A stretch of 64,000 nucleotides of DNA from Pseudofrankia saprophytica (GTDB lineage: Bacteria > Actinomycetota > Actinomycetes > Frankiales > Frankiaceae): contig NZ_KI912266.1 of assembly GCF_000235425.2 (NCBI RefSeq), positions 3,663,671-3,727,670 of the forward strand. The letters are read 5' to 3'. The notes below the pieces were generated by a model that ran no database searches, had not been told where the DNA came from, and saw only the letters and a program-made list of their open reading frames with translations. Made by a program: the position numbers and the translations under genes. Below, one piece after another: positions 50,967 through 59,602 of this stretch (position 1 is the first letter of the stretch; the number at the start of each line of letters is the position of its first letter).

Positions 50967-50983
50967 CATAGGGAATCCCTATG
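50967..50983. promoter_or_regulatory. perfect 17-base palindrome, probable LysR operator
   Basis: CATAGGGAATCCCTATG has perfect 7-base arms around AAT. It contains ATAG and CTAT ends that fit the T-N11-A rule of LysR sites. It lies 58 bases upstream of the YeiH start. Confidence 0.7.
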
Positions 50984-51093
50984 GCTGGATCCCGTGGACT
51001 AGCCGAACATTGTCATATGGGGCTACAGCCTGGAAAACTCCGGCTACTCGACCTCTGTGAGTCGTGGAACCGTGAGATGTTGAGGGGACAACT

Positions 51094-51699
51094 GTGCGGC
51101 GGCTGACCCGCTACGCAAGAATCGTCACGCTGATCGGATTCGTCGCCGCCATCGGCGCGGTCGGCTGCTCGGAAACCACCGGAGCGACCTCGCTCACCTC
51201 GTCCGGCACCGTCGCGCCGGCGGACAGTACCAATGCGCCGGCTGACATCAAGCCGCCGGCCGAGGGGCCGACGCTGTCAGCGCAGATCGCCCTCGACATG
51301 ACCAGTGTCGCTCAAGGCGGCCAGATTGCCGGCACGCTCACGGTCACCAATCGTTCCACCGAGGCCATCGGCATCACAGAGAAAAACGGCTGCCACCCGG
51401 CCTGGACGGTCGGCCTCCAACGACCCGGGATGCCCGTCCAGTTCGCCTACACGCTGATGTGTGAACTGCGGCCACTCGTCTTCCCGCCCGGCACGACGAG
51501 TTTCGATCTCTCGATCCGCACGACGTACATCAGCTGCTCCTCGGACGAGTCGACGTCGGTAGCCGGGTCGTCGCTGCCCCGGTGCGAGAACGGCGAGGCG
51601 CCACCGTTCCCGATCGGCGACTACGAAGCGGTCGTGGTAAGCAATTCTCCCGACTTCCCGAGAGCCGCGGCTATCGGCGTGCGCGTGGTCGCCCGCTAG
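51094..51699 (+). CDS. hypothetical secreted lipoprotein
   Basis: A 201-residue protein with a signal peptide ending in lipobox AVGC near residue 25. A Thr/Ser/Pro-rich linker follows, then a beta-rich domain (LTVTNRSTEAIGITEKNG near residue 82, FPPGTTSFDLSIRTTYI near residue 130). Four cysteines in the mature part (CHPAW, MCEL, SCSS, RCEN) could form two disulfides. GAGGGG precedes the GTG start. It resembles immunoglobulin-like BsuPI-type domains in outline only; function unknown. Confidence 0.65.
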   Translation: MRRLTRYARIVTLIGFVAAIGAVGCSETTGATSLTSSGTVAPADSTNAPADIKPPAEGPTLSAQIALDMTSVAQGGQIAGTLTVTNRSTEAIGITEKNGCHPAWTVGLQRPGMPVQFAYTLMCELRPLVFPPGTTSFDLSIRTTYISCSSDESTSVAGSSLPRCENGEAPPFPIGDYEAVVVSNSPDFPRAAAIGVRVVAR

Positions 51700-52023
51700 C
51701 ACGCACCGGTAGCCGGCGGGACTGGCACCTGTTCTGCTCGGGTGAGGTCGCTGTCGCGGGCTGCCGGGTCGGCATGGGGTCCACAGGTGAGGCGGTTCGG
51801 GCGGCGTCCGTCGTCGCCCTTGGACATGGTCGATTGCCTGACGGCTACGAGGAGTTGGTAGCAGCGCGGTAGGCCGCGTTCAGGCGCTCGCGAACGCTGG
51901 GCGATCGCGGTGGGGTGCCGGAGCCAAGGTGCGCGTGGCGCGGTTCGTCCATGAACTCTTGCCAGAGCGCCGGGCACTAGGCTCCCGACAAGCGGTTGCA
52001 ACCACAAGCGGAGGGAGCCACCG
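51700..52023. other. intergenic region, nothing recognised
   Basis: These 324 bases carry one open frame of marginal interest that continues from a shadow of the lipoprotein. The good ribosome-binding site GGAGGG of the next gene lies near 52011. I see no operator or RNA. Confidence 0.4.
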
Positions 52024-52827
52024 GTGTTGAGGCAGGTCGTGGAGGGCGTGCTGATCCACGAGAGCGAGTTCCTCCAGAGCAACACCATCGTGGTGCAGGG
52101 CCGGGCTGGCGTGTTGCTCATCGACCCTGGGGTGACCGGCGACGAAATCGCCTGCCTCGCGAACGACCTCCGCGAGTTGGGCCAGCCTGTGGTGGCGGGG
52201 TTTTCGACGCATCCGCATTGGGACCACCTGCTCTGGGACGCCCGGCTCGGCGTGGCGCCTCGTTACGGTACGGCCCGCGGCGCGTCCACTGTCCGAGAAC
52301 GGCTGTCGGACGCGCGCGCGAAGGCCTTCGTCGCCTCGCTGATACCGCCGGACATCGCCGAGCAGGTACCGCTGGACCTGCTCGGAGTCATCACCGGCCT
52401 GCCCGCCGGGGAGACGCAGATTCCTTGGGATGGCCCGCAGGTCCGGATTGTCGAGCATCAAGCGCATGCCCCGGGCCATGCAGCGCTGTTGATTGAGGGA
52501 CGCGGGGTTCTCGTCGCCGGCGACATGCTTTCCGACATCTTGATTCCTATGCTCGACTTGAACAGCACCACTGACCCGGTCGAGGACTGCCTCGTCGCGC
52601 TGCGGCTGCTCGAGGGCGTGGCGGGCGGCGTCGATGTCGTCATCCCGGGTCACGGGTCCGTCGGCGGAGGTGGTCAGGTACACGCACGGATCGACCAGGA
52701 TCGCGCGTACCTGCATTCCCTGCGCGATGCCGAGGTTCCCAGCGACCCGCGGCTCGGCCCGACGGCGTACGGCAAGGATTGGCTTCCCGGCGTGCACGAA
52801 CGGCAACTTCAGCGCATCGCGCGATGA
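52024..52827 (+). CDS. metallo-beta-lactamase-fold hydrolase
   Basis: A 267-residue MBL-fold protein with the metal-binding STHPHWDHLLW near residue 60, HAPGHAALLIEG near residue 150, GDMLSD with the bridging Asp near residue 166, and a final His in IPGHGSVGG near residue 210. The full ligand set suggests a real hydrolase such as a glyoxalase II-type or lactonase enzyme. GTG 52024 follows GGAGGG by eight bases. It is convergent with the radical SAM gene. Confidence 0.85.
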   Translation: MLRQVVEGVLIHESEFLQSNTIVVQGRAGVLLIDPGVTGDEIACLANDLRELGQPVVAGFSTHPHWDHLLWDARLGVAPRYGTARGASTVRERLSDARAKAFVASLIPPDIAEQVPLDLLGVITGLPAGETQIPWDGPQVRIVEHQAHAPGHAALLIEGRGVLVAGDMLSDILIPMLDLNSTTDPVEDCLVALRLLEGVAGGVDVVIPGHGSVGGGGQVHARIDQDRAYLHSLRDAEVPSDPRLGPTAYGKDWLPGVHERQLQRIAR

Positions 52828-52877
52828 AGGCGGCCCGTCGCCGGGGAAACAGTCTCGGCGACGGAGGAATCGACTCC

Positions 52878-54110
52878 TCAACGACGCGTCTTGTCCCACG
52901 CTGGTGGCCAGTGGATGTCCTCGGGGGCGAGGCGGGGGCGCTGGTCGGCGGGCCACGGCGCGGTGAGCTCTTCCTGGACGATCTCGAAGAGGCCGTGGTC
53001 GAAGGGGGTACCGGGGGCGGGTGTGGTCTGGACGAGCCGTTCGCGGGTGCCTGCCCGCTGGTGGGTGAGCGCCCGGTGGTGGCAGTAGGGGTTGTTGCCG
53101 GGGCGGCCGAAGAAGGTGTGCGCGGTCCAGGTACAGCCGCCGCGGCACACGTCGGCGTATTCGCAGGACCGGCAGAACCCCCAGGTGTTCTCCGTGGCGG
53201 CGTCGGTTCCGGCGGTCATGTTGATGGCCAGCTGGGGTGCGTCCCGTAGCAGGTCGACCAGTCCCCGCTCGCGGATGTCGCCGGCCGCGTAGTCGCCAGT
53301 GGGCAGCGATGGGCAGCCCTTGATGGTGCCGTCCGCCTCGATGCCGAGCGTGGTCAGCCCTGCCTGGCATCCCGACCAGAATGCCGTGCCTTCCGGCGAG
53401 CGCAGCAGCCGTTCGTAGGGGCCGTAGTAGCCGACGTTGTTGCCCGCGTGGATGCGGATGCCGTCCGCCGCGGCTCGGCGCGCGACCTGGGCGAGCATCG
53501 GGAAGACGTCGAGAAGCTCGACCGGCTGGAGCAGCATCTCGGAGTGGTCGGCCGCGTTTCCCATCGGGACGGTCAGCTGCCATTGCCAGGCGGCGACCCC
53601 GGCGGCGCGCAGGGCGAGGTACAGCTCGGGCAGTTCCGGCGCCGTCAGTCGGTTGATCTGGGTGTTGCAGGTGGCGGTGACCCCGGCGGCGCGCAGGTGC
53701 CGGATGGTGGCGAAGCAGGAGTCCCACGAGCCGGTACGGCCGCGGAGCCGATCGTGCGTGGCCGTCATGCCGTCGACCGACACGGAGCACTGCTCGATGC
53801 CGGCCGCCCGCAGACCCCGGGCCATCGCCGCACTCATCCGATATCCGCCGGTGGTCATGGTGCAGGCCATTCCCCGACGGGTGATCTCGGCGGCGATCGT
53901 CAGCCAGTCGCGCCGCAGGAACGCCTCACCGCCGATGAGGGTCACCTCGTCCACGCCGGCCTGTTCGAGCTGGGCGACGACGTCGAGGGCCTGCGCCGTG
54001 GTGAGTTCCGCCGGACGTGCCTGGCCCGCCCGGGAACCGCAGTGCCCGCAGGCCAGGTTGCACGCGAGCGTCAGCTCCCACACCGCGTAGGTGCGACGCG
54101 GGGTGGTCAT
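52878..54110 (-). CDS. radical SAM/SPASM enzyme, probable peptide maturase
   Basis: The 410-residue protein has the radical SAM cluster motif CNLACGHC (Cys 17, 21, 24). IGGEAFLRRDW near residue 58 provides the SAM-binding GGE, and SVSVDGMTATHDRLRG lies near residue 107. From about residue 255 a SPASM domain carries seven cysteines (SGCQAG, GTIKGC, FCRSCEYADVC, RGGC and NPYC), enough for two extra iron-sulfur clusters. Such enzymes usually modify ribosomally made peptides. ATG 54110 overlaps the stop of the proline-rich peptide gene, its likely substrate. Confidence 0.85.
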   Translation of the reverse strand: MTTPRRTYAVWELTLACNLACGHCGSRAGQARPAELTTAQALDVVAQLEQAGVDEVTLIGGEAFLRRDWLTIAAEITRRGMACTMTTGGYRMSAAMARGLRAAGIEQCSVSVDGMTATHDRLRGRTGSWDSCFATIRHLRAAGVTATCNTQINRLTAPELPELYLALRAAGVAAWQWQLTVPMGNAADHSEMLLQPVELLDVFPMLAQVARRAAADGIRIHAGNNVGYYGPYERLLRSPEGTAFWSGCQAGLTTLGIEADGTIKGCPSLPTGDYAAGDIRERGLVDLLRDAPQLAINMTAGTDAATENTWGFCRSCEYADVCRGGCTWTAHTFFGRPGNNPYCHHRALTHQRAGTRERLVQTTPAPGTPFDHGLFEIVQEELTAPWPADQRPRLAPEDIHWPPAWDKTRR

Positions 54111-54517
54111 CGACGGCGCAGCCGGTCCAGCAGCCGCCGCCATCCCGAAACAGGTCCAGGCGACGGCGGATAGCCCTGACGGGACCAGGGCGGCGGACCG
54201 CCGTAGACCGGCGCTGGCGGTGGTGGCAACGGCGGTGGCGGCATGGGAGGCGGTGGAAACGGCGGCGGCGGTGGAGGCGGTGCCCCGTAGACCGGCGCCG
54301 GCGGCGGGCCGAGCCGATGAGGGTCGGGAGACGGCGCGATGGGTGGCGGGAAACCGGAAGGAGAACGGTCGGTACCGAGACGGATCGTGTCGTCGCGCTC
54401 GGCGTCCTCTTCCTCCGCGAGCCGTCGCGCGATGGCGTCGTCCCGCTCACGGCCTATCTGCTCGTCACGGCCAGGCCCTCGCGGCAGGCGTGGTTCGGAC
54501 GACTCCGCTGGAATCAC
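54107..54517 (-). CDS. proline-rich peptide, candidate precursor for the radical SAM enzyme
   Basis: The predicted protein has 136 residues. Residues about 15-50 are charged and helical (ARRLAEEEDAERDD). The middle is dominated by Pro runs broken by Phe, Met and Leu, with two copies of APVYG followed by A or G and PPP. The end carries GYPPSPG and a basic amphipathic tail GWRRLLDRLRRR. It has no cysteine. GTG 54517 is preferred over GTG 54523 since AGGAG lies eight bases upstream. Its ATGA overlap with the enzyme gene is strong evidence that it is translated. A leader/core reading is inference; a scaffold protein is the alternative. Confidence 0.6.
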   Translation of the reverse strand: MIPAESSEPRLPRGPGRDEQIGRERDDAIARRLAEEEDAERDDTIRLGTDRSPSGFPPPIAPSPDPHRLGPPPAPVYGAPPPPPPPFPPPPMPPPPLPPPPAPVYGGPPPWSRQGYPPSPGPVSGWRRLLDRLRRR

Positions 54518-54667
54518 CTGCACGTCTCCTGTCCTGTAGGGGCGGCTTCCAGGACAGACCGTACGCCGGGGACACTGGGGCCTGGCCGGTTCTGACGCCG
54601 GCCGTCCTGCCCGCGCCCACCGGCCTCGGCCGCGCGGTGCCTGGCCCGCCCGCGCGCCGGCCGGCGA

Positions 54668-55474
54668 TCAGAACTGGGTGCCGCCGTCGATGTTGATGAC
54701 GGCGCCCGTGAGGTATCCGGCCCGGGATGACAGGAGGAAGGCGAACAGCTCGCCGACCTCCGTGGGTCTGCCCGGGCGGCGCAGGGCGACGTCCATGTGC
54801 CACTCGTCGGCCATGACCTGCTCGAGAAGCCCGTCCGGCGGCACGCCCCGCTCGCGCGCGAGGGCCTGGCGCACGGCGGCGAGTGAGTCGGTCTCGATGG
54901 CACCCGGGCAGACGCAGTTCGCCCGCACGCCCGAGCCGCCGTACGCGCGGGCGACGGTCTTGGTGAACGCTGCCACGCCGCTCTTGAGGGTGACGTAGGG
55001 CAGTCGGTCCGGGTGATAGGCGCGCATGCCGTAGGCCCCGGTGGTGACCACGGTTCCCCCGCCACCGGCGACCAGGTGCGGCACGGCGGCGCGTACGGTG
55101 CGCACCGTTCCCATCAGCACGTCGTCGATCGCGTTCGCCCACACCGCGTCCGAGGCCCCGTCGAGGTCGGCATGCGCGGCCGTGGAGGTTCCGGTCGTCA
55201 CCGCGACGCCGGCGAGCGAGCCGAGCGAGGCGACCGCCTCGGCCAGGATCCGCTCCGCCGCGCCGGGGTGGGTGACGTCGCCTACCAGGGCCGTCGCCCG
55301 CCCCTCGCCGGTTCCCTCATCGATCCGCCGGACGGCTGCCCGCGCGCGGTCGGCGTCCCGGCCCACGAGCACCACCCGCGCGCCCTCGGCGACGAGCACC
55401 TCCGCCGTGGCCAGTCCCATGCCCGCCGTCCCGCCGACGACGACGAACCCGTGGTCGCGGATGCCAAGATCCAT
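54668..55474 (-). CDS. short-chain dehydrogenase/reductase
   Basis: The 268-residue SDR has the cofactor motif VVVGGTAGMGLATAEVLVAEG near residue 12, an acidic start of strand 3 (GRDADRARAAV), and the catalytic YVTLK with preceding TTGAYGM near residues 144-162. VCPGAIETDS and the C-terminal YLTGAVINIDGGTQF are also classical. The substrate is unknown. It starts eight bases after the amidohydrolase gene, so the two form an operon. Confidence 0.88.
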   Translation of the reverse strand: MDLGIRDHGFVVVGGTAGMGLATAEVLVAEGARVVLVGRDADRARAAVRRIDEGTGEGRATALVGDVTHPGAAERILAEAVASLGSLAGVAVTTGTSTAAHADLDGASDAVWANAIDDVLMGTVRTVRAAVPHLVAGGGGTVVTTGAYGMRAYHPDRLPYVTLKSGVAAFTKTVARAYGGSGVRANCVCPGAIETDSLAAVRQALARERGVPPDGLLEQVMADEWHMDVALRRPGRPTEVGELFAFLLSSRAGYLTGAVINIDGGTQF

Positions 55475-55482
55475 CTCGACTC

Positions 55483-56691
55483 CTAGGAAGTGGGTAGCCC
55501 GACCAGCTCCGCGCAGTTGGCGCGCATGATCCGGTGGACCTCGTCGGGGCTGAAGGCGGTGAGCTCGTCGGTGAACGACGCCGGCTCGGCGAGGCCCTCG
55601 CCATGTGGCCAGTCGGAGCCGAACAGGACCCGCTCGACGCCGATCGTGTCAGCGAGTTTGCGCAGGTCCTCCTCGTAGTAGGGCGTGACCCAGACATGGC
55701 GCCGGATCGTGTCGAGTGGGTCGGCGGCGAACAGCGACGGGGCGCGGTTCGCGAGCTTGCGCAGGCCCTTGAGCAGGGGATAGACCCAGTCGGAGCCGTT
55801 CTCGATGCTGGCGACCTTCAGGTCCGGGTGGCGGGTGAACACGCCGCCGACGATGAGGCTGGCCATGGTGTCGTGGATGGCCCGGTCACCGATGAGGACG
55901 CCGCCGAGGAGGTCCGGCGCGCGGAAGGGGGCGAACTCCTCGGCGCCACCCCAGGAGGCTCCGATCATCGCGTTGTAGCCGCTGTCGCCGAGGTGGAACG
56001 CGACCGGCACGCCGGCCGCGGCGAGGCGGGCGAAGACCGGGTCGTGCAGCTTGTCGCCCAGCGAGCGGCCCTTGGCGGTCCCCGTCGGAACCGGCGCCGG
56101 GCGCATGTGGACGACGCGGGCGCCGAGGCCGAGCACACGGTCGATCTCCGCCAGTGCCGCGTCCGGGTCGGCGAGCGAGATCATCGGCGCGGCGATGATC
56201 CTGTCCTCGTGGGAGTAACCCCAGTCGTCCTCGAGCCAGTGGTTGAACGCGGTGAGGCTCGCCATCGTGGCGGGGATGTCGTTTCTGAGCGCCTGTTCGA
56301 CGCCGCAGCCCAACGTGGGGAAGAGCAGCACCGCGTCGAGGCCCTGGGCGTCCATCGTGGCGAGCCGTGCCTCCCGGTCGCGGTACTCGGGCCGGATGGG
56401 CTCGACCTTGGTGAGGCTGCGCGGGTCGACGCCGTCGGGGATCTGGCCGCGGAACTGCAGGTCGAGGCAGCCGGGGACGATGACGGGGTCGAACGTCGGG
56501 TTCGGGATGAAGTTGTTGACCTTCCCGCCGATGACCATCTCGACGTGGCGGCCGTCCTGGACGACACGCACCCCGCGGTGCCGGAACTTCCGGTCGAGGT
56601 GGCGGGTGAACGCGTCGAGCGTCTCGTAGTAGTGGTTGTCCGCGTCGACGGGCCGCGCCGCCGCCGGTTCATGCCCTGGTAGCGCCGCCAT
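55483..56691 (-). CDS. amidohydrolase-2 family metal-dependent hydrolase
   Basis: A 402-residue amidohydrolase of the ACMSD/LigW-like group. It begins VDADNHYYETLDAF near residue 15, where the usual HxH reads NHY, and has VAFHLGDSGYNAMIG near residue 230. FGSDWPHGEGLAEP near residue 363 is the metal-Asp motif. Proteins of this type act as decarboxylases or hydrolases on aromatic and terpenoid acids in actinomycetes. The substrate is not indicated. It forms an operon with the downstream SDR. Confidence 0.82.
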   Translation of the reverse strand: MAALPGHEPAAARPVDADNHYYETLDAFTRHLDRKFRHRGVRVVQDGRHVEMVIGGKVNNFIPNPTFDPVIVPGCLDLQFRGQIPDGVDPRSLTKVEPIRPEYRDREARLATMDAQGLDAVLLFPTLGCGVEQALRNDIPATMASLTAFNHWLEDDWGYSHEDRIIAAPMISLADPDAALAEIDRVLGLGARVVHMRPAPVPTGTAKGRSLGDKLHDPVFARLAAAGVPVAFHLGDSGYNAMIGASWGGAEEFAPFRAPDLLGGVLIGDRAIHDTMASLIVGGVFTRHPDLKVASIENGSDWVYPLLKGLRKLANRAPSLFAADPLDTIRRHVWVTPYYEEDLRKLADTIGVERVLFGSDWPHGEGLAEPASFTDELTAFSPDEVHRIMRANCAELVGLPTS

Positions 56692-56720
56692 GGCAGCCTC
56701 CCTGCAGACTGTGAAGAGAT

Positions 56721-56734
56721 GTAGATATTTCTAC
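56721..56734. promoter_or_regulatory. AT-rich palindrome upstream of the amidohydrolase
   Basis: GTAGATATTTCTAC has perfect 5-base arms around TATT. It is the most AT-rich spot locally, 30 bases upstream of the amidohydrolase start. It could be an operator overlapping a minus-strand -10 (TAGAAA). Confidence 0.45.
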
Positions 56735-56771
56735 TCGCCTAGCCGCCCGGAGCCAAGCCGGTCCGGCGGTG

Positions 56772-57536
56772 CTACGAGTTGCTGTGGCGGTCAGCCGGCT
56801 GGCCGCTGAGGGGGAGTACCCGGGGCGCGCCGAGCAGGTGGGCGAGTACGACGGCGGCGACCGTCTCCGCCGTGAGCAGGCCGGTCAGGATGACGATCTG
56901 GAAGCGGGCCGCGTCTCCCGGGCTCGCGCCGCCGAGCAGCGCGCCGACGAACGCCCCTGGCAGGGTCACCAGTCCGGTGGTGCGGGTCTGGTCCAGCGCT
57001 GGCACCAGCGCCTCGCGCACGGCCTCGCGGGCGATCGGCGCGCAGGCCTGCCGGGGCGTGGCGCCCAGCGCGAGCCACCCCTCGACCTCGTCACGACGGC
57101 GCATGAGCCCGTCGGCCAGCCTGCGGCCGACCAGGGTGCAGGCCGTCATGGTGCCGCCGAAGACGCTGCCGGACAGCGCGATCAGGTGCCGCGTCGAGGG
57201 GTCGAGCACCGGTACGGCGAAGACGATGCCCAGCGTCACGGCGGCGCCGGCCACACACGAACCGGCCACGGCCAGGACCGGCCGTCGGAAGGCCGTCAGC
57301 CTCCGGGCCGCTGTGATCACGGCGGCTGTCAGCATCAGGGCCAACGCCGCAGCGGTGGCCGGCGGAGCCGCGAACACCCCGCGCAGCGCGAGACTGACCA
57401 GCGTGAGCTGGATGACCGCTCGCACCACCGCGGTCACCACCGCCGGTGCCCGGTCGACCCGTGCCCACAGCAGGCACCCCACCGCCACCGCGACGAGGCA
57501 GCCGAGCCCGATGATCAGATGTGCGTCCATCAGCAC
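56772..57536 (-). CDS. FetB/YbbM-type ABC permease
   Basis: The 254-residue membrane protein belongs to UPF0014 (FetB, iron export). It has about seven helices, and the family motif VFGGTMTACTLVGRRLADGL near residue 130. WLALGATPRQACAPIAREAVREALVPALDQTRTTGLVTLPGAFVG-type text runs through residues 153-198. Its usual ATPase partner FetA is not on either side. It is divergent from a cation efflux gene, which hints at metal handling. Confidence 0.82.
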   Translation of the reverse strand: MLMDAHLIIGLGCLVAVAVGCLLWARVDRAPAVVTAVVRAVIQLTLVSLALRGVFAAPPATAAALALMLTAAVITAARRLTAFRRPVLAVAGSCVAGAAVTLGIVFAVPVLDPSTRHLIALSGSVFGGTMTACTLVGRRLADGLMRRRDEVEGWLALGATPRQACAPIAREAVREALVPALDQTRTTGLVTLPGAFVGALLGGASPGDAARFQIVILTGLLTAETVAAVVLAHLLGAPRVLPLSGQPADRHSNS

Positions 57537-57736
57537 CGACCGGACCTCCTCGTCGCCTCGGCTCTAGGCGATTCCGGTGGCTCCGAGTGTGTACACGCTG
57601 ATCGGCTGGTTGGTGGTGACGCCCGTCCGCTGGCGCAATCGAAGGTCGGGGCCGCATGAGGTCGGGGGTTCGCCTCAGGTCCGCCGTCAGTCCGTGACCA
57701 GGACGGCGTGGTGTCCGGGTTAGAAGGTGGGGGTTT

Positions 57737-58984
57737 GTGGCGAGGACTGTCTGCATGCCGACCGAGCCGGAACCCCAGCCCTCCATCGGCACCCAGTCCT
57801 CGACCGGCAACCCACCCTCGGTCAGCGAGCAGGCCTCGCCAGGGAAGCAGGACTCACCGGAGGAACAGGACTCACCGGAGGAACAGGTCTCACCACGGGA
57901 GCAGGTCTCACCCGAAGATCTGTCGCCGGAGGCCGCGGCCGCGGTCCCGTTACAGCAGGACGGGGGCGCGGGGGCGAGCGAGAGCACCCTGACCATCGCG
58001 GTCGCCTTCGGCGCGAACCTGGTGATCGCGATCGCGAAGTCGGTGGCCGCGCTCCTGACCGGTTCGGCGTCGATGGTCGCCGAGGCGGCGCACTCGTGGG
58101 CCGACGCCGGCAACGAGGTCTTCCTGGTGATGGCGGACCGGCGCTCCCGCCGGCCGCCGGAGCCGGCCCACCCGCACGGTTTCGGCCGGGAGGCGTACGT
58201 CTGGTCGCTGTTCGCCGCCATGGGGCTGTTCGTCGCGGGCGGCGCGGTCTCCATCACCCACGGGGTCCAGGAGCTGTTCGCCGGTGGGTCCGACGGAGGC
58301 GACTACCTCATCGGCTACCTGGTTCTGGCGGCGTCGTTCCTGCTGGAGGGGACGTCCTTCCTCCAGTCGGTGCGGCAGGCCAGGCCGGAGGCCGAATCGA
58401 TGAACCGGGACGTCATCGAGCACGTGCTGGAGACCACCGACCCCACGCTGCGGGCGGTCTTCGCCGAGGACTCGGCGGCGCTGGTCGGCATCGTCATCGC
58501 TGCCCTCGGCCTGGCGCTGCACGAGATCACCGGAGCGGCGGCCTTCGACGCGGTGGGGTCGATCCTGGTCGGGGTGCTGCTCGGCGCGGTCGCCCTGGTC
58601 CTGATCAGCCGCAACCGGCGGTTCCTCGTCGGGCAGGAGGCCGATCCGCAGGTCCGGGTGGCGACGATACGGGCGTTGCTGGCGATGCCGGAGGTGGACC
58701 GGGTGACCTACCTGCGGGTGGAGGTCGTCGGGCCACGGATGGTCACCGTGGTCGGGGACGTGGATCTGGTCGGCGACGACATCGAGCCGCGCATCGCGAT
58801 GCGGCTGCGCGAGATCGAGGCCAGGCTGTCGTCCTCGCCCGCGGTCGTCAACGCCGTGCTGAGCCTCTCGGCTCCCGACGAGCCCTCCGTGACACCCGAG
58901 GGCGGGCGACCTGATCATGCTGAGCGGGGCCAGGACGGTGACGACCCGGCCGCGCGGGTCGACTGCCCGGTGGGAACCCACTGA
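57737..58984 (+). CDS. cation diffusion facilitator (CDF) transporter
   Basis: The 415-residue protein has a disordered N-terminus of about 80 residues containing repeated SPEEQ units. The CDF membrane domain follows: SVAALLTGSASMVAEAAHSWADAGNEVF near residue 97 holds metal-site residues, and the second half has EDSAALVGIVIAALGLALHE near residue 240. A cytoplasmic domain follows (VTYLRVEVVGPRMVTVVGDVDL). It exports Zn, Fe or another divalent metal in exchange for protons. GTG 57737 with AAGGTGG upstream is used; ATG 57755 is the alternative. Confidence 0.87.
   Translation: MARTVCMPTEPEPQPSIGTQSSTGNPPSVSEQASPGKQDSPEEQDSPEEQVSPREQVSPEDLSPEAAAAVPLQQDGGAGASESTLTIAVAFGANLVIAIAKSVAALLTGSASMVAEAAHSWADAGNEVFLVMADRRSRRPPEPAHPHGFGREAYVWSLFAAMGLFVAGGAVSITHGVQELFAGGSDGGDYLIGYLVLAASFLLEGTSFLQSVRQARPEAESMNRDVIEHVLETTDPTLRAVFAEDSAALVGIVIAALGLALHEITGAAAFDAVGSILVGVLLGAVALVLISRNRRFLVGQEADPQVRVATIRALLAMPEVDRVTYLRVEVVGPRMVTVVGDVDLVGDDIEPRIAMRLREIEARLSSSPAVVNAVLSLSAPDEPSVTPEGGRPDHAERGQDGDDPAARVDCPVGTH
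57851..57922 (+). repeat. 18-base tandem repeats in the CDF N-terminus
   Basis: Two identical 18-base units (57851-57868, 57869-57886) and two diverged ones (to 57922) encode the SPEEQ-type hexapeptides of the disordered N-terminus. Confidence 0.8.
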
Positions 58985-59093
58985 CGGAGACACACTGACG
59001 GGAACCCACTGACCATCGAGCAGGGGCCATGTCCGGTTTCCTTCGGACAGTGTGGGTATGGCGGCGGCATCTGGATATCTGGAGGCGACGCTC

Positions 59094-59513
59094 ATGACGA
59101 CACACAAGCCGCGGGCCGGCACCGACTTCAGGCCAGTCGCGATCAGCGGCCGTGCGCGTCTAGGACTCTTCGGGTCCGGAGTCTTTCTGGCCGGCGTGCT
59201 CGCCGGGGCGCTGGTGGCCTGGCGGCTGCGCCGGGAGTCCGTGCGCACGATGGCGCCGGCCGGCGAGGCGCGGCCACCCGAGCGCTCGGTGCCCGAGGAC
59301 GGCGGCCGGCCCCCTGTGGATCCGAGCGGCCGCTACTACAGCTCGGCGGCCGACCCGGCGGGTGGCTCGGTGGCCGGGACGGTGTTCGACGGCTCCGGTG
59401 AGCCACGGCCAGTCGCCGTCGGGGCCGGCGCCGACGAGGTGCCCGTGGTCTCCGCGGCGACGCACCGCGCCAGCCTCAACGGCTCCCGCCGCGGCGGAAC
59501 AGCGTCGCGCTGA
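59094..59513 (+). CDS. hypothetical single-helix membrane protein
   Basis: A 139-residue protein with one apolar helix (LGLFGSGVFLAGVLAGALVAW near residue 26) followed by a basic stretch and a long Pro/Gly/Ala-rich tail, likely disordered. GGAGG lies eight bases before ATG 59094. I do not recognise a family. Confidence 0.55.
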   Translation: MTTHKPRAGTDFRPVAISGRARLGLFGSGVFLAGVLAGALVAWRLRRESVRTMAPAGEARPPERSVPEDGGRPPVDPSGRYYSSAADPAGGSVAGTVFDGSGEPRPVAVGAGADEVPVVSAATHRASLNGSRRGGTASR

Positions 59514-59602
59514 TGGGCGGCCGCGCTGACGGACCGAACCCGCGCGCCGCGCCGGGTTCGGTCCGTCAGGGGGACGACGCCGAGCCGGGTACCGTCGGGA
59601 CG

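Noticed and set aside
52878-54110. Assigning the radical SAM enzyme to PQQ, mycofactocin or sactipeptide synthesis
   Set aside because: No companion genes of those pathways are present, and the coupled peptide lacks their conserved residues (no cysteines, no Glu-Tyr or Val-Tyr C-terminal core).
57589-57596. GTGTACAC as a metal-regulator operator between the FetB-like and CDF genes
   Set aside because: An 8-base palindrome is too short to claim alone, and no regulator gene is adjacent.
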